NCBI GenBank assembly: GCA_023548195.1
Contig: JAJHZJ010000008.1
Coordinates: forward strand, 6,100,215 to 6,164,214
Direction: 5' to 3'
DNA: 64,000 bases
Source: Bettongia penicillata ogilbyi
Taxonomy: Eukaryota > Chordata > Mammalia > Diprotodontia > Potoroidae
A program made the translations under genes and the position numbers. Below are positions 34,836 to 46,050 of the stretch, in pieces (the first letter of the stretch is position 1; each line of letters starts with the position of its first letter). The notes under the pieces are model-generated. The model ran no database searches. It worked only from the letters and a program-made list of their open reading frames with translations, and was not told the origin of the DNA.

Positions 34836-36090
34836 TTGCTTCTATACATCCATATGCTCTGTTCAAACCTTTGCTTCCTCAGACATTTCATCTGCCACAT
34901 CGTGCCTTCTCATGCTGTGATTCTTGTCTCTGTTTTCCCTTTTTATCTCCATAGTTGCTTCCCCCACCCAATGCATTGAAGTTCCTCCTTTCTGCATTTT
35001 CACGATTAATAGAGCAACAGCTGTTGATCATATGTTATCCTTCACTATCCTTGAATGGCTGGCCCACTTCCTTTTCTCATTAATACATGTTATTTATAAT
35101 ATATTTTGTACCATTTTTTCATACTAAGGCAGATGTAGGCTAGATAAAAGGAAAAACTTCTGGATATATGCTGGTGTTTGCTTCCAACCATCACTCAACC
35201 GCATAGTTCTATCATCGATTGTAATTCTTCTTAAATTATGCTATTATGCGATTTGTAGTAGCATAAATTCACCTATAGAGGACTGGCCTCAAATATTTTC
35301 TTTTTGTAGTAATGAGTAGCTTGGGACCATTGAAAATTCTGCGGTTTCCTACATGTGATCCATGCCTGGTCTCTTCACCTTCTTCAGATTTGGGGTTAGT
35401 TCATTGTCTGTCTAACATCCATCCAAGACATGAATACTCACAAACTAAATGGTTGCTTCCATTTTGCTCTATAGCGTCATAAGTTTTTTCTAACCAACAA
35501 ATGATAAGACCAAGAGGATCTATATTTATTGTGCCTCAGTCGTATTTTCTTTTGGCAGTGTCATTACACAGTTGTTGTTCGCTATTCATCCGTATAAATA
35601 TGTATAGCATCTTTACATCAAGGGCACTTTCTCATAAAGATTTTGTAGAGATGAAAAAAAGAGGTATAGGGGTTAATAGCTGATGTTTTCTCAGTATTCA
35701 TTTTTAAAATTTTATAATAATATTATTAACTGTAAGCTTTCCCATTCTGTAGAATCTTCTTCTTTTGGAGATACTTTGAAAATTGTCTTTCTCTGTCTCT
35801 CTCTCCCTCTTTCCCTTTTTCCCCTTCTCCCCCTCTTCTTCCCTTTTACTGCCTTCCTCTCTTCTCTCTCTGTCTTTGACTGTGTCTGTGCCTCTGTTTT
35901 TCTCATCATTCTGAACCTGTAAAGTGCTTTTACTGACAATGTTAGGAATTGTGTGTGCTGGTATTTGTGGAGGAAGAGAGGGAGGACAGATGTTATAAGG
36001 GATGAACTCTACTGACCTATTTAACTCTGCTTAGTACATAACTAACCTGATGAGAAATCAGATCTACGCTGTGTTTCCAGCTTAAAAAAG
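34836..36090. other. No recognised feature apart from a pyrimidine-rich tract
   Basis: 35790-35880 is almost pure C/T. The rest is unique-looking with short frames. Confidence 0.45.
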
Positions 36091-36254
36091 TGTTCAATTC
36101 TGTGGTTATTTCAATCTCAGGTCCCCCTTCTGTGAAATAAATATAATGATGCTTCTGTTTCCTTTTAAGCAGATTAGTGGAAAGGAAAGAACTTTGAAAA
36201 CCTTAAGGCATCATATAATTATGAGCTTTTTTTCTCAAATCCCTGTCCCTAGGG

Positions 36255-36450
36255 AGGGAGAGGTTGGCAGAATGGAGAGAGCACTGGATTAGAGTCAGGA
36301 AAGACTGGGTTTGCAGCCCAACTCGGACTCCTGGCAGCCATGAGCAAATCGTTTACCCTAACAGCCTCAGTTTTTTCATGTGCAAAATGGGGATAATAAT
36401 TGCTCTAATATCAACCTCATAGGATTGTGGTGAAGCTATATTCTTGCCAG
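36255..36450 (+). repeat. MIR
   Basis: 'agagcactggattagagtca', 'cagcctcagttttttcatgt', 'gcaaaatggggataataatt', 'cataggattgtggtgaag'. Confidence 0.75.
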
Positions 36451-37787
36451 AATCTGGGAACTAGGATGACATGATCACATTTCAGAATAAATAGGTTCTT
36501 AGGGACTGACATAATATTTAGTTATATTGGATTGAATGATCCTTGAGTGTCTTTCTTTGAGGCTGATATATGGAAAACTGGTTGAAGAAAAATCAAAAGA
36601 GCAAATAAACTGGGCACTTGCAGAGATAGATCAATCCATAAATGGTCATGATAAAAGGCAGTCGGATGACCCTAAACACGTTCCTTCTGCCTGATTGGTT
36701 ATCAGTGTCTATAAAGATCCATCACTGGAAGATAGAATCATTGTAGGAGATTTGAACCTGTAGGCTTTGTCTGGTAGAGTTGGGCAGTCTTAGCTGACCT
36801 ATTGATGTTCAGCAAGGGTTGTTGTTGAGAGGACAGTAGTTAGACTGGTTCTGAAGCCCCTGCTTACAGAGTTCAAACAGCACCATGCCAACCTTGGGAA
36901 TACAGCTCATTAAAATCATTACTCTAGGTTTGTGGGGATGGATTTTAGTTTGCCTAATTCATAGGACTTCATCTGCATCAATGAAATGAGCTAAGTAATT
37001 TTTATTTGCATCTAAATGAATGGCACTTATAATACTAGCAAGCAGAATAAATATTTTAATCTGAAATAATCTGAAGGAGAACCATCTCAATGCACCACCT
37101 TGTTGTCTAGTGGAGAAAGGCGAAAAGGTGGGCAGTACAAGGAGAAACAAGCTGTAGTGATCCTCTTTTTGAGACACAGTATTGGGGAGGGGTAATCGGG
37201 GCTTTGTCCAGGGTCGAAAATTTAAAGGGTTGCTGATGGTCAATGTAGTCCTCTCAGGAAAGATGGTGGTGGACGTAAGCAGAGCTGTGCCAGGTAAAGC
37301 CAGTGACAGGACACTGAGAGTGGGGGTAGGTGCAGTTTAAATATTTCTTGGAATTCTTCAGATGAAGGACGTATGAAGGCAATGTGGGCAGCAGGGCTCT
37401 GGCTCTTTTGTGATGTAGCTATAGGGAGGAAGGCCTAGTCTGGACCCAATAAATAGGTCTCTTTAGTGCCAATCCCCATTTAAAAAGGTCCCCTTTCAGC
37501 ACTTGTCTTGGGAGAGGAGGTACAGCTGACCGGTAACTTGTAGGACAATGGCTGTCTGCAAAGCAAAGCCCCTTCTCACTCTCATCCACACTTAGGTGGG
37601 GGGGGGCGGGATTCAGTCTTGGGAAGTTATATAGAGAAGGACAATGGCCCATTCCGTGACTGAGAGGGCCATGCCTCTCTGGGGATACCTGTATCTCCTT
37701 AATTCTAGGAACTTTTTGTCTCCTTAAAATTTTGCTTCTCATTTTCCTACTTTTGCACAGAAATAGGCATAAGGACTGGATTAAATG
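36451..37787. other. No recognised repeat family or gene
   Basis: Contains a 143-codon minus-strand frame (37419-37850) with low-complexity composition and no family resemblance. Treated as non-coding. Confidence 0.45.
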
Positions 37788-37866
37788 TATGGTTGAGGAC
37801 ACTCTGTGAGGCAAGAAGGGGACCCTTTGAGAATGTGGCCTTGAGGCCACAGGTTCTCCACCCCTG
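37788..37866. mobile_element. Right half of palindromic hAT-like element
   Basis: 'gaatgtggccttgaggccac' and 'aggttctccacccctg' match the right arm of the elements at 600, 19215 and 29882. The left arm is missing. Confidence 0.55.
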
Positions 37867-38935
37867 AACTAGCTCCTTAATCCCCACTGGAGACCTACCT
37901 TGGGGATGCCTCTGTCTCCCATGCCAGGGACCTTTTCTTCCCCTCAAACATTTTGCCTTTTCTAAGTGCCCAAGGAATGGTGTACAGGAATACGGGTAAG
38001 TTTGAGGCCACAACACACTTGGAAGAACCAATGGAGGCCCCTTTTCCTTCTAAGACATTCATCATCACACCAAGGGTTTGGAATGGCCAATGCTTCAGGC
38101 ACTCAGAAAGGTCATATTTCAGGCCTGGCAGGAAGTGCTCAGAATAAGTCAGGAATCTTGGATTCTACTTTCTCTAGGATTCTGGGTTTCTTTTCCTTCC
38201 TTCTTAATATGGTAAATGTTCTCCCTTGCCTCCTTCTTGACATCAAACCATATCCATCCATCTAATCCACACATCTGTGTCTTTCATGCTATTTATCCTA
38301 TATACAAAGATCCCTAATTATAGTTCTTCCATAGTATATGAAACTGGGAAAGTATTGGAGATCCAATTTAATCTGACTGCACTAAAATTCATGAGACTAA
38401 TTCCTCGCTCCCTTTCTCCTTCCCTCTTTCTCTCATTCCTTCCTTCCCTCCATCCCTCCCTCCCTCTCTTCAATTTAATCAATTGTGTATGGACCTCTGA
38501 TTTTATGTGCGACAAAATTTCAGATGTTAAAACTCCTTCAACATTTTCAGAACATCAACTCCTTGCAATTTTTATAGTCTGAGTTTTCTGGGGGCAATGA
38601 GAGGTCAAGGTCACACCATGGATGTTGTGTGTCCAAGATAAGACTTAAAGCCAAGTCTTCCAGAGTCCAAGACTGGCCCCCTTTTACCTCCTGTGATCTG
38701 CTGCCTCTGTTAGTCTGTTACTGTTTATAAATGGATAATTATGGAGATGGACAGATGATTAATTCTTTTCACATATTGATATCCTTTACCTTTAAACATA
38801 AATGTGCAACTTTTTTGACTTTTGGATGATTTTGAATGACCTCCATTTTGAATGCAATGGGAATCAATTTCTGACTCTCCATACAACTTCCTTTCATCTT
38901 TAGACTTAGACGCTATAGGTGCCTTACAGAAGATC
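37867..38935. other. Unassigned, with a pyrimidine-rich tract
   Basis: 37896-37995 is a diverged relative of 37677-37770. 38405-38470 is a CCTT/CCCT-rich simple tract. No gene was seen. Confidence 0.45.
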
Positions 38936-38937
38936 CA

Positions 38938-39155
38938 GTGAAAATTAGCAGCTACGTGGTCCAGCAGATAGAATGTTGGATTTAAAGTCAGAAAGAACTG
39001 TGTTACAATCCTGCCTTAGACACTTATTACCTGTGTGACTCTAGGGAAGTCACTTAACTGCTGTTTGTCTCAAAATGAGGATAACTGTAGCATCTTCCTT
39101 ATAAGGCTGTCATGAACATTAAATGAGATATCTGTTTGCAAACAGATTTTAGCTC
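38938..39155 (+). mobile_element. SINE with MIR-like 3' half
   Basis: 'gcagctacgtggtccagcag' (tRNA head), 'ctgtgtgactctagggaagt', then 'aaaatgaggataactgtagc' and 'taaatgagatatctgtttgc'. Confidence 0.7.
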
Positions 39156-39162
39156 TTTTATT

Positions 39163-39232
39163 TTTTGTGGTTCAGTTGTTTCAGTTGTTTTCAACTCTTT
39201 TTGAATTCATTTGGGGTTTCCTATTGACATAG
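39163..39232 (-). mobile_element. Marsupial SINE 3' tail fragment, antisense
   Basis: 'gttgtttcagttgttttcaa', 'tcatttggggtttcc'. Only the RTE-type tail remains. Confidence 0.6.
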
Positions 39233-39239
39233 AATCAAA

Positions 39240-39430
39240 GGAGAATAGTACATTGGTAAGAATGCTAGATTTGAGGTCAGAGAAGCCTGACTTTGAATAT
39301 TAGGCTTTGCTACTTTCCGCTTATAAGACTGAGCAAATCACCTCTCTCGGTCCCAGTTTATTCATCTGTAAAAGCAGGGCATTGAACCAGATTGCCTCTT
39401 GGTCCTTTCTTGCTCTATATCTTTGTCATC
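39240..39430 (+). repeat. MIR
   Basis: 'aatgctagatttgaggtcag', 'gactgagcaaatcacctctc', 'ggcattgaaccagattgcct'. Confidence 0.65.
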
Positions 39431-39584
39431 AGGGTCTGTATAGCCCTGGAGAATGTATGAATTACAATATGATCATAGATTCCAGGGAATGAAGAGAAAA
39501 AGAAAAGAAAGTTTGGCATCCATCTTTGTGATTGAGTTTCCAGAAAAGGAATGTCTGTGTTTCTTGACATAGGGATGAATATTG

Positions 39585-39970
39585 TAGCATAGAATTAGAG
39601 GTGGGAGGGACAGAAGCCATCCAGTGAGATTGAACACCTGAATAATGAATTCCCTCTATGACATGTAAGACAAATGGTCATCATTCTCCACTGATGTGAT
39701 GGGGAAACCATATCTCTATAGCCTGTTTACTTTCACAACAACCCTAATTAGTAGTGAGCTTTTCCTTATTTTGAGTTGATCTCCCTGTAACTTCCATCTA
39801 GTTCTTACCTCTGGGACCAAAGAGAAGAGACATCTAATCTCTCTTCTATATGGTATCTCTTAAGATATGGAGACAGCAGTCATATCTCCCCACCCCCAAA
39901 GTCTTCTCTTTTCCAGTCTAAACATCTTCATGTAGTATTTTTAGACCCATTCATTCTTTAAGAAGTGCTT
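39585..39970 (-). mobile_element. L3/CR1 LINE 3' end, antisense
   Basis: 'gtagcatagaattagaggtg', 'gagcttttccttattttgag', 'agtcatatctccccaccccc', 'ttctcttttccagtctaaac'. Confidence 0.7.
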
Positions 39971-40099
39971 CAGTTTTATAAGGTAGAGAAAGGGATATTC
40001 AAGGTAAAAGATGATGGAGAAAGACTTATGACTCTGTCATAAGAAAAAGAGTAGTCATCCATAGCAAGGAATTTAAGGCAAGCTAGAAGTAAGGGTACT

Positions 40100-40341
40100 T
40101 TTGCTGTTCAGTTATTTTTTGATCATGTCTGACTCTTGGTGACTCCATTTTGGGTTTTCTTGGCAAAGACACTAGAGTGGTTTGCTATTCCCTTCTTCAG
40201 CTCATTTTTACAGATGAAGAAACTGACTTGTCCAGGGACACACAGCTAGTAAGCATCAGAGGTCCAGTTTAAACTCAGGAAGATGAGTCTTCCTGACTCC
40301 AGACTCAGCAACCTAACTGCTGTGCCACTTAGCTGCCCTCT
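40100..40341 (-). mobile_element. Marsupial tRNA/RTE SINE, antisense, with target-site duplication
   Basis: Typical tail 'gatcatgtctgactcttggt', body 'cattttgggttttcttggca' and inverted tRNA head 'gtgccacttagctgccc'. It is flanked by a perfect 10-bp taagggtact at 40090-40099 and 40342-40351. It is the last repeat before the repeat-poor SORBS2 3' region. Confidence 0.88.
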
Positions 40342-40742
40342 TAAGGGTACTACCAGGCTTCAAATAGTCATCTAAAGCTTTTTAGATTAAGTCTTTTCAG
40401 GCTATATAAGATAATGGAAAAAACATGCACTTAAATTCTTGTAATACCACTCAGATACTCCTTTGGAAGAGATGCCCACTTTCGAGGCAGAAATAATATT
40501 GAGTGCTACAAGTTTTAGCAGAAAATGCTATCAATGCTAGTTCATGAACAGCTAAAAAAAAACATGTTTATGGTGGCGTGCTTGGGGCAAAGTCTATCTC
40601 CATGTTTGCAACAACAAAAGAGACCAAAGTAGGCAATTTTCCTTTAGTTTATATGATCAAAGAGGATACAAATACACAATTCTTCTCAGATAACATAGCA
40701 TTAAATACCAGGAAGAAAAGCTAAAGTGTACTCCAAGCAAAA

Positions 40743-40748
40743 TTTATT
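40743..40748 (-). promoter_or_regulatory. SORBS2: Candidate distal poly(A) signal of SORBS2
   Basis: AATAAA on the minus strand, the last such hexamer before the repeat-rich flank begins with the SINE at 40341. It is a candidate for the long 3' UTR end. No transcript evidence is available here. Confidence 0.45.
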
Positions 40749-41329
40749 AGAAGTCTATTCAAGAAAAAAACACAGACCTTTGCTTGTAAGAATTCAATTA
40801 CCTGAAAGCCAGGTGTGAAAAAAATTATTTTCCCCCTTCTTTTTTAAAATCAGTTACAGAGTAGAAACAGCATTTTTCTTAAATATTACAGGCAACAGAT
40901 ATTGAAGTCTTGCATCATAAATGGCATCAAAGATAGTTATAGTCATCCCTCAGCAAAGCTGCATGCGGCTGACCTAGCTGTGAGCCCCAAAGCCTTTGCA
41001 ATAGAAATCTTGTCATGACTGCAGTGTTAAGAAGGGTAGGCTGCAAAAAGGTGTTTCTTTATCTTTAGACTAATGACATTTCTCGGTAATAAAGATATAT
41101 ACATACATTTCAATTTGACTGCTAAGACCATTTTTAAAAATTTATAAAATTTTGCATAAATGCCAAAGAATTGCACTCTCAAAGTATGCATCATGATCTG
41201 TGAGCCAGGAAAACCTGTTGAAAAATTTCTCTTCAGTTAGTATAAGTATGGGGTGAGGACTGAGAAGGAACTTTTTTCCCCATTTGTTATTCAACAACTA
41301 AATGGTTCTGTACAAAAGAAAGGCCAGCA

Positions 41330-41337
41330 TATGTACA
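41330..41337 (-). promoter_or_regulatory. Pumilio-type element in SORBS2 3' UTR
   Basis: The minus strand reads TGTACATA, matching the Pumilio consensus TGTANATA. It lies only in the longer of the two possible 3' UTRs. Such 8-mers also arise by chance. Confidence 0.25.
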
Positions 41338-42159
41338 ATATTCTAGAGGCTACGTCCACTGTGGGGGAAAAAAATCAACCACTGACCACAGGTGAAAAGC
41401 TATTAAAAGCCTGTCATTTATAAGGTGCTGAAGAATCCAAATATGAACAGCTCTTTTATAAAGTCATAAGAATTCTGAAGCCAGGTCTCTGAGTGAGTGT
41501 AATAGAGGCATAAATCACTATTATTTAAACTTGTGGGTTCTGGTTACCAGTTAATTATCATTTAGTGTGGTCTTAGGCTCATCATACTTTGGAACTAGAA
41601 TTAAATGATCTAGAACAAACCTTTCATTGAGCCAAGACTCAAACCTAGGTTTGACCCCCAAGGTCAGTGGTCTTTCCAGGACCCTATCCTGATAAATTCC
41701 CAGACTTGGGACTCCCAAGGTGCCCAATATATGCTAAGGAAAGAATTTACACAAATACACACACTGGGAGACTCAACCGTAACATACTCCTGTCTTCTAA
41801 TACAGACACTACTTAGACTTGAACTTTTGCAGAAATAAGATAAGTTGCGCATTCAAATAATTGCTTTTGTTCATCAAAGAAAAAAAAGCAAAGCAAAAAC
41901 CAGAATTAATACTTCTGATGTTTCTGAAGTGCTATATATATATTTTTATAAAATAATGCGTGCCTTGGGAGTCTAACATTTCCATAAATGTGCAACATAT
42001 GCATATGTATTGTATGTTCATATACAATCATGCATGTATATGTGCACACACATATGCAATATAATAAAAATAAAACCAGTACATAGCTCTTGAAGATACC
42101 TTCTGTGAGCATCTTGTTCAAGGGTCTATGTTTGAATGAATTCTTGCACTAACACTGCT

Positions 42160-42165
42160 TTTATT
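42160..42165 (-). promoter_or_regulatory. SORBS2: Candidate proximal poly(A) signal of SORBS2
   Basis: AATAAA on the minus strand (context TTTAAATAAAAGC), about 940 nt after the stop codon. It could produce a short 3' UTR form. Confidence 0.35.
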
Positions 42166-42269
42166 TAAAATTTATCTGATAAATAAAACACTAACATCTC
42201 ATAGTTCATGTTGCTGATTATTACATTTTTTAAATATAAAGTAGCAATGCATCTTTAAAACGCAACTTC

Positions 42270-42288
42270 TTTTTTTTTTTTTTTTTTT
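42270..42288. repeat. T19 homopolymer
   Basis: On the gene (minus) strand this is an A19 run within the probable SORBS2 3' UTR. It could cause internal oligo-dT priming and mislead transcript-end mapping. Confidence 0.9.
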
Positions 42289-42777
42289 GCTGTCCATCTA
42301 TTTACCCCTTCTTTTTTCATGGTTATTACTAAAGTTGTAAATTTTCTTACCATTTACACTTATAAAAAGTTCAAAAAAGAAAACCCAAACCAACAAAAAA
42401 GCCAAATTCCCCAACCTTCAGGAAAACACTCCTATTGGAAAACGCAGAGTTGATAATAAAATCATATTTGTCCGAGTGAAGGTTCCTACTCTTGCTGGAG
42501 ATTTTACAATCACTGTGCATGTTATAACCAGTAAATGCAGGCAAGCAATCACTGGGTTAGAGTTCAGATACATTGTCAACTAGAACAAGAGGCAAACTCG
42601 TGATGCAGCAAAGTGGAAGTAATGTATCCTGCCAAACTAAAGAGGTGGAAATGCAACCATTGGCTTGTCCTAAGGAAACACTATCCTCCAGCTGCCTCAA
42701 GGGAAGACTAAGAAGCTTATCGCCTACAACCTTTGATTAGAGGACCAGAGAAACCTCTCTCTATGAGATGTTGCTCT

Positions 42778-42785
42778 TTTGGTCC
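42778..42785 (-). promoter_or_regulatory. miR-133 seed match in SORBS2 3' UTR
   Basis: The minus strand reads GGGACCAAA, an 8-mer complement of the miR-133 seed, about 320 nt after the stop. miR-133 is a muscle microRNA and SORBS2 is strongly expressed in heart and muscle, so the pairing is plausible. Function is inferred only. Confidence 0.35.
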
Positions 42786-43100
42786 CCCCAGATTTCATTC
42801 ATTTTGTTTCTAAGTGTAAACAGAACTCCAGGTTCTGTTTTTGCGTTTCAAATTGTAAACGTTTAAAAAAGCAGATAACAGGAATAAGTACAGTTTTACA
42901 GCAACGCCCTCCAGCCTCTTCTCCCAAAGGTGTCATGGCGGCTGTAACAAACTGCACTGTTAGGATGGAGATGGTGATGATGGTGCTTAAAGCCTTCTGT
43001 TGATGAAGCATGAAAACGGAAGGCCTGGGGAGCATGTTTTCCAAGGTATTTGATGTGGATGTGTTGCTGAAATGCGGCATAAAGAAGTAGAGAAAAGAAT

Positions 43101-43162
43101 TCACAGCCTCTTGACATAGTTTCCGGGGAAAGTACCAAAGAATTTGGTTCTTCTTGAGGTTC
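43101..43162 (-). CDS. SORBS2: SORBS2 terminal coding exon (end of last SH3 domain, stop codon)
   Basis: Read on the minus strand this exon follows a good acceptor (pyrimidine-rich tract ending CTTTCAG). It supplies two bases that complete a glycine codon split by the intron, then 19 residues [19 protein letters not shown] and a TGA stop at 43103-43101. The FPGNYV segment is the conserved C-terminal SH3 signature (ligand-pocket Pro and Tyr, last beta strand). The VKRL ending is what I recall for SORBS2; SORBS1 ends differently. The protein is an actin- and Z-disc/focal-adhesion-associated adaptor whose SH3 domains bind proline-rich partners. The phase (2 bases after the intron) matches the donor of the exon at 44368-44474. 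Identification is by recognised family sequence, not by search. Confidence 0.95.
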
Positions 43163-44367
43163 CTGAAAGTAAGAAGCAAGAAATGAAAGGGGGCACAATA
43201 GTGAACCATCACCACATGCATGGGGCCTTGAAGACGCTGTTGTTGGTACAAACACAGGCTTTGAAGAGGAGAGGGGAAAATCTATTTTAAGACTAAAGAA
43301 TAACACTGTAATTAGGTTCTCTGTGTTGCTTAATGTGAAGGAATGAGCCAAGTGACTATGCTTTGTTACCACTGAATTTCACCAATTGGAAACATAACGA
43401 TTTGGTAATCACTCAGATTCTAAGTCCAAGGGAATTGTAATTAGATTTCAGGTATAAGGTTGGCCTTGAATAGTAGGGTGGGATGGCATTTCCTTATTAG
43501 CCAGAAAATGGGAAGAGGGAAATGGGAGAAAAAATGGAAATATTTCTTAAAGTTATATCTTCCAATATAATTCTGCAAATGAGTTGTGAAACTTTCAGAG
43601 TGGTGGTCTACAGCTGGGAGATATAAGCAGTGATGCTTGGTTATGTAAGAGGGCTATTTTCCTTCTTTAACTTAAAAGTAATAGGGATATTAGGTGCATC
43701 GTTAGTATCCAAATAAATTCTTTTGTCACCTTATTCAGTTTGCTTAAGGTCATACCCTCCATTAAAAATCTCACTTGCTCAAACTCTTAATAAAATAGAT
43801 TAATTTTCAACAGGCTACACAAAGTCACCATATAAATGAGAAGAAATAGACTTTTTGGAGATTGGGGAGAAAAGGCGTCACCAATAGGTATAATGTCTAA
43901 GTTATTAAAAATATTTCCATGCAATATTTAAACTGAATGTTAAAAGAGTATTCATTGTCAATGCATTTAGCCTCAAGAACACACTATCAAGGAACCTTTT
44001 AAAAATAGCAGATGCAATAAGTAATTTAGAATTCCCAACACAATTAAGAATGAGCAAGTTTATTCAAAGGAAGCATACTTTTCTTAGAGAGAGGACTTTG
44101 CTAGTTAGCCTTCTATTAGGAACTTAGACTGTGAAGTCACCATTAAGTTAGAATTGAACTGGGCCATTTTTTTGTTTTTTATATTTTTTTTCAAGAGCGA
44201 TTTCCTCAGAATTACGTAGTGCATCTGCATATGTATTTAAGAGGTCAAGGAGTTAAGAAATCAAAGGAAGCATGATTTATCATCCACTAGAAAACAATAA
44301 ATTATACAAAAGTGTGCAAGCAAATTATGAACAAGCAAAATGTCTGTGAAAAGAGCTGGACACATAC
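43163..44367 (-). other. SORBS2: SORBS2 last intron
   Basis: 1,205 bp between matching GT and AG sites, phase 1. I see no repeat copy and no further exon in it. The long open frames that cross the last exon and run into this intron are not in the SORBS2 frame. Confidence 0.9.
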
Positions 44368-44474
44368 CCACAAACCATCCATCATCACACTTCTCCATCA
44401 CATCAATGACATCGCTCTCCCTGAGCTCCAATTCATCTTCATTCCTAGGAGTATAGTTATACAGAGCCTGAAAC
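44368..44474 (-). CDS. SORBS2: SORBS2 penultimate exon (main body of last SH3 domain)
   Basis: 107 bp on the minus strand: 1 base completing a split proline codon, 35 full codons, 1 base of a split glycine codon. The peptide starts [20 protein letters not shown] and ends with DDGWFV. It contains the ALYxY motif, the acidic RT loop (NEDELEL) and the conserved Trp of GWFVG, so most of the SH3 binding surface is here. The donor is G|GTATGT at 44367. The acceptor used is TTTAAG, immediately before 44474. A second AG (TTTCAG) lies 7 bases downstream but would shift the frame relative to the previous exon. The intron to the last exon is 1,205 bp. Intron retention would end the SH3 domain after a few codons. 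Confidence 0.95.
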
Positions 44475-45869
44475 CTTAAACAGGACAAATACAAATGCGG
44501 GTGTTTAAACAGAAGTTCTTTGTATCTTTACTAAGCTAGAGGAGGACGTGAAACTCATTTTGGTCGGAAAAAATGACATTCTAACTAAAAATATCAAGCT
44601 AAGGAGTGTGAAATTTTAATGATCATGAAGGGGAAAAAGGCAGAACTTCCCCCATAGGCTACTGGGCTAGGGCTATGATTACATTACACAATTCACAATA
44701 TGAAGGGCATTCTGATATAAGGACTTTTGAATTCTTAAGGCAGATACTTGTTTCAGCCATCTGCTGACTTTTCTATCTTACACAGCTTAGATAATGGAAG
44801 TAAATGAAATAGAAATGGTGCTATCAGTATTCATCCACAGAAAACAAGAAAGACTCTTAATAGAATCAGTGTTTCTGAAGGTGGTCATTGAGTACCAGAA
44901 ATATCTGTAGCTTACAAATTTTGAAAGAACCAATTTAGCCTTCAAAATATATTTTTCATTAAGAGAAACCAAATGATTTAAATACAACTCTTGAGTACCT
45001 ATGTTGGAATTTGGAAGAGTATCACTCTTGTAAAGGGGAAATCTGTCTTTTTTTTTTCAAGCCCACTTATTTTCATTCCTTCTTCATTTATCTATTAAAA
45101 ACACATACACACATACATGCCAAAAGAAGTCCTCCGGCACATTGGGTGGCCCCTCTATTTGTATTTATGCAATGACCCAAACAAGACCTGAGTAGGAATG
45201 TAGGGGTTGCAGCTTATACTGGTGGAGGCAAGGTCCATACTACTGAAATCATGCAACCATGAAAGCATTTGATTTTCATAACTCTGTTACCAACTAGAAT
45301 TGGTGGAATAGTCTCAGTGGGGAAAAACAAATCTTCTACTTGGTGTAGTACATTTTATGCTGGTTTATGTATGGATTACAGACCAGGATGAAACAATGGA
45401 AAGCAATGGATTTGGAATGTTCATTGATTAATCCAGTCCCAAATAGTTTATAGCTTCATGTTTCATGTTAGATGAGAATTATAAAGATTTTTTCCTACCC
45501 CACACTTTCACACTCTTCAACAATTACTTCACATAACAATAATTAATTGAACATTACCATTCCCCAGCCCCCCACATTTCATAAGAGGCTACACTAGAAG
45601 CATTAATGAAAGAGTTTGGGGGTTCTAGTACCACCAATTTTATAGAATTTATTGATAAACAAGATGAACAATGCTAACTTAACAAAAATACAATATCTGG
45701 GTTGACCAAGGAGGAACTGGTACATAATTAACATGAAAGTGTCTAACAATTGAAAGTTCTGAAAGCCAGCTTTATGTATCTATCTAAAATATTTCTTCCC
45801 CAGGCAAAATGACAAAAGAATCCTATTTAATTCTCATAAGTTGTCATGAAGCTGGAAGAATCAGCAGAT

Positions 45870-46050
45870 CACAGATTTAGATCTTGAAGGGACCTTAGAA
45901 GTTACCTGTTTCAGTTCCTTAATTCTGCAGATGAGGAAACTCAGGTCCAGAGGGACAAGATTATGCAGCTACTAAGTGGTAGGAATGAGTCTAGAAATCA
46001 GATCTCTCCAGGCCAGTGTTCTTGTCCCTCCCCTGCATTCCCACAAGACT
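45870..46050 (-). repeat. MIR/CORE-type SINE, antisense
   Basis: 'cttgaagggaccttagaagt', 'cagatgaggaaactcaggtc', 'tatgcagctactaagtggta'. Confidence 0.75.

Larger units (their letters stand above)
40725..43100 (-). other. SORBS2: Probable SORBS2 3' untranslated region
   Basis: The stretch after the stop codon on the minus strand is AT-rich and lacks any SINE, MIR or LINE copy that I recognise, unlike the DNA to its left. Minus-strand AATAAA hexamers occur at 42165-42160 and 40748-40743. The second would give a 3' UTR of about 2.4 kb and the first about 0.95 kb. The left boundary is therefore an inference. Possible control sites are listed separately. Confidence 0.55.

Noticed and set aside
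37419..37850. 143-codon open frame on the minus strand
   Set aside because: No family resemblance, composition typical of non-coding DNA, overlaps a hAT fragment and a local duplication, and no splice or start context supports it.
42799..43372. Two overlapping minus-strand frames of 150 and 158 codons
   Set aside because: They cross the last SORBS2 exon in other frames and run into its intron and 3' UTR. The SORBS2 frame explains the conserved sequence.
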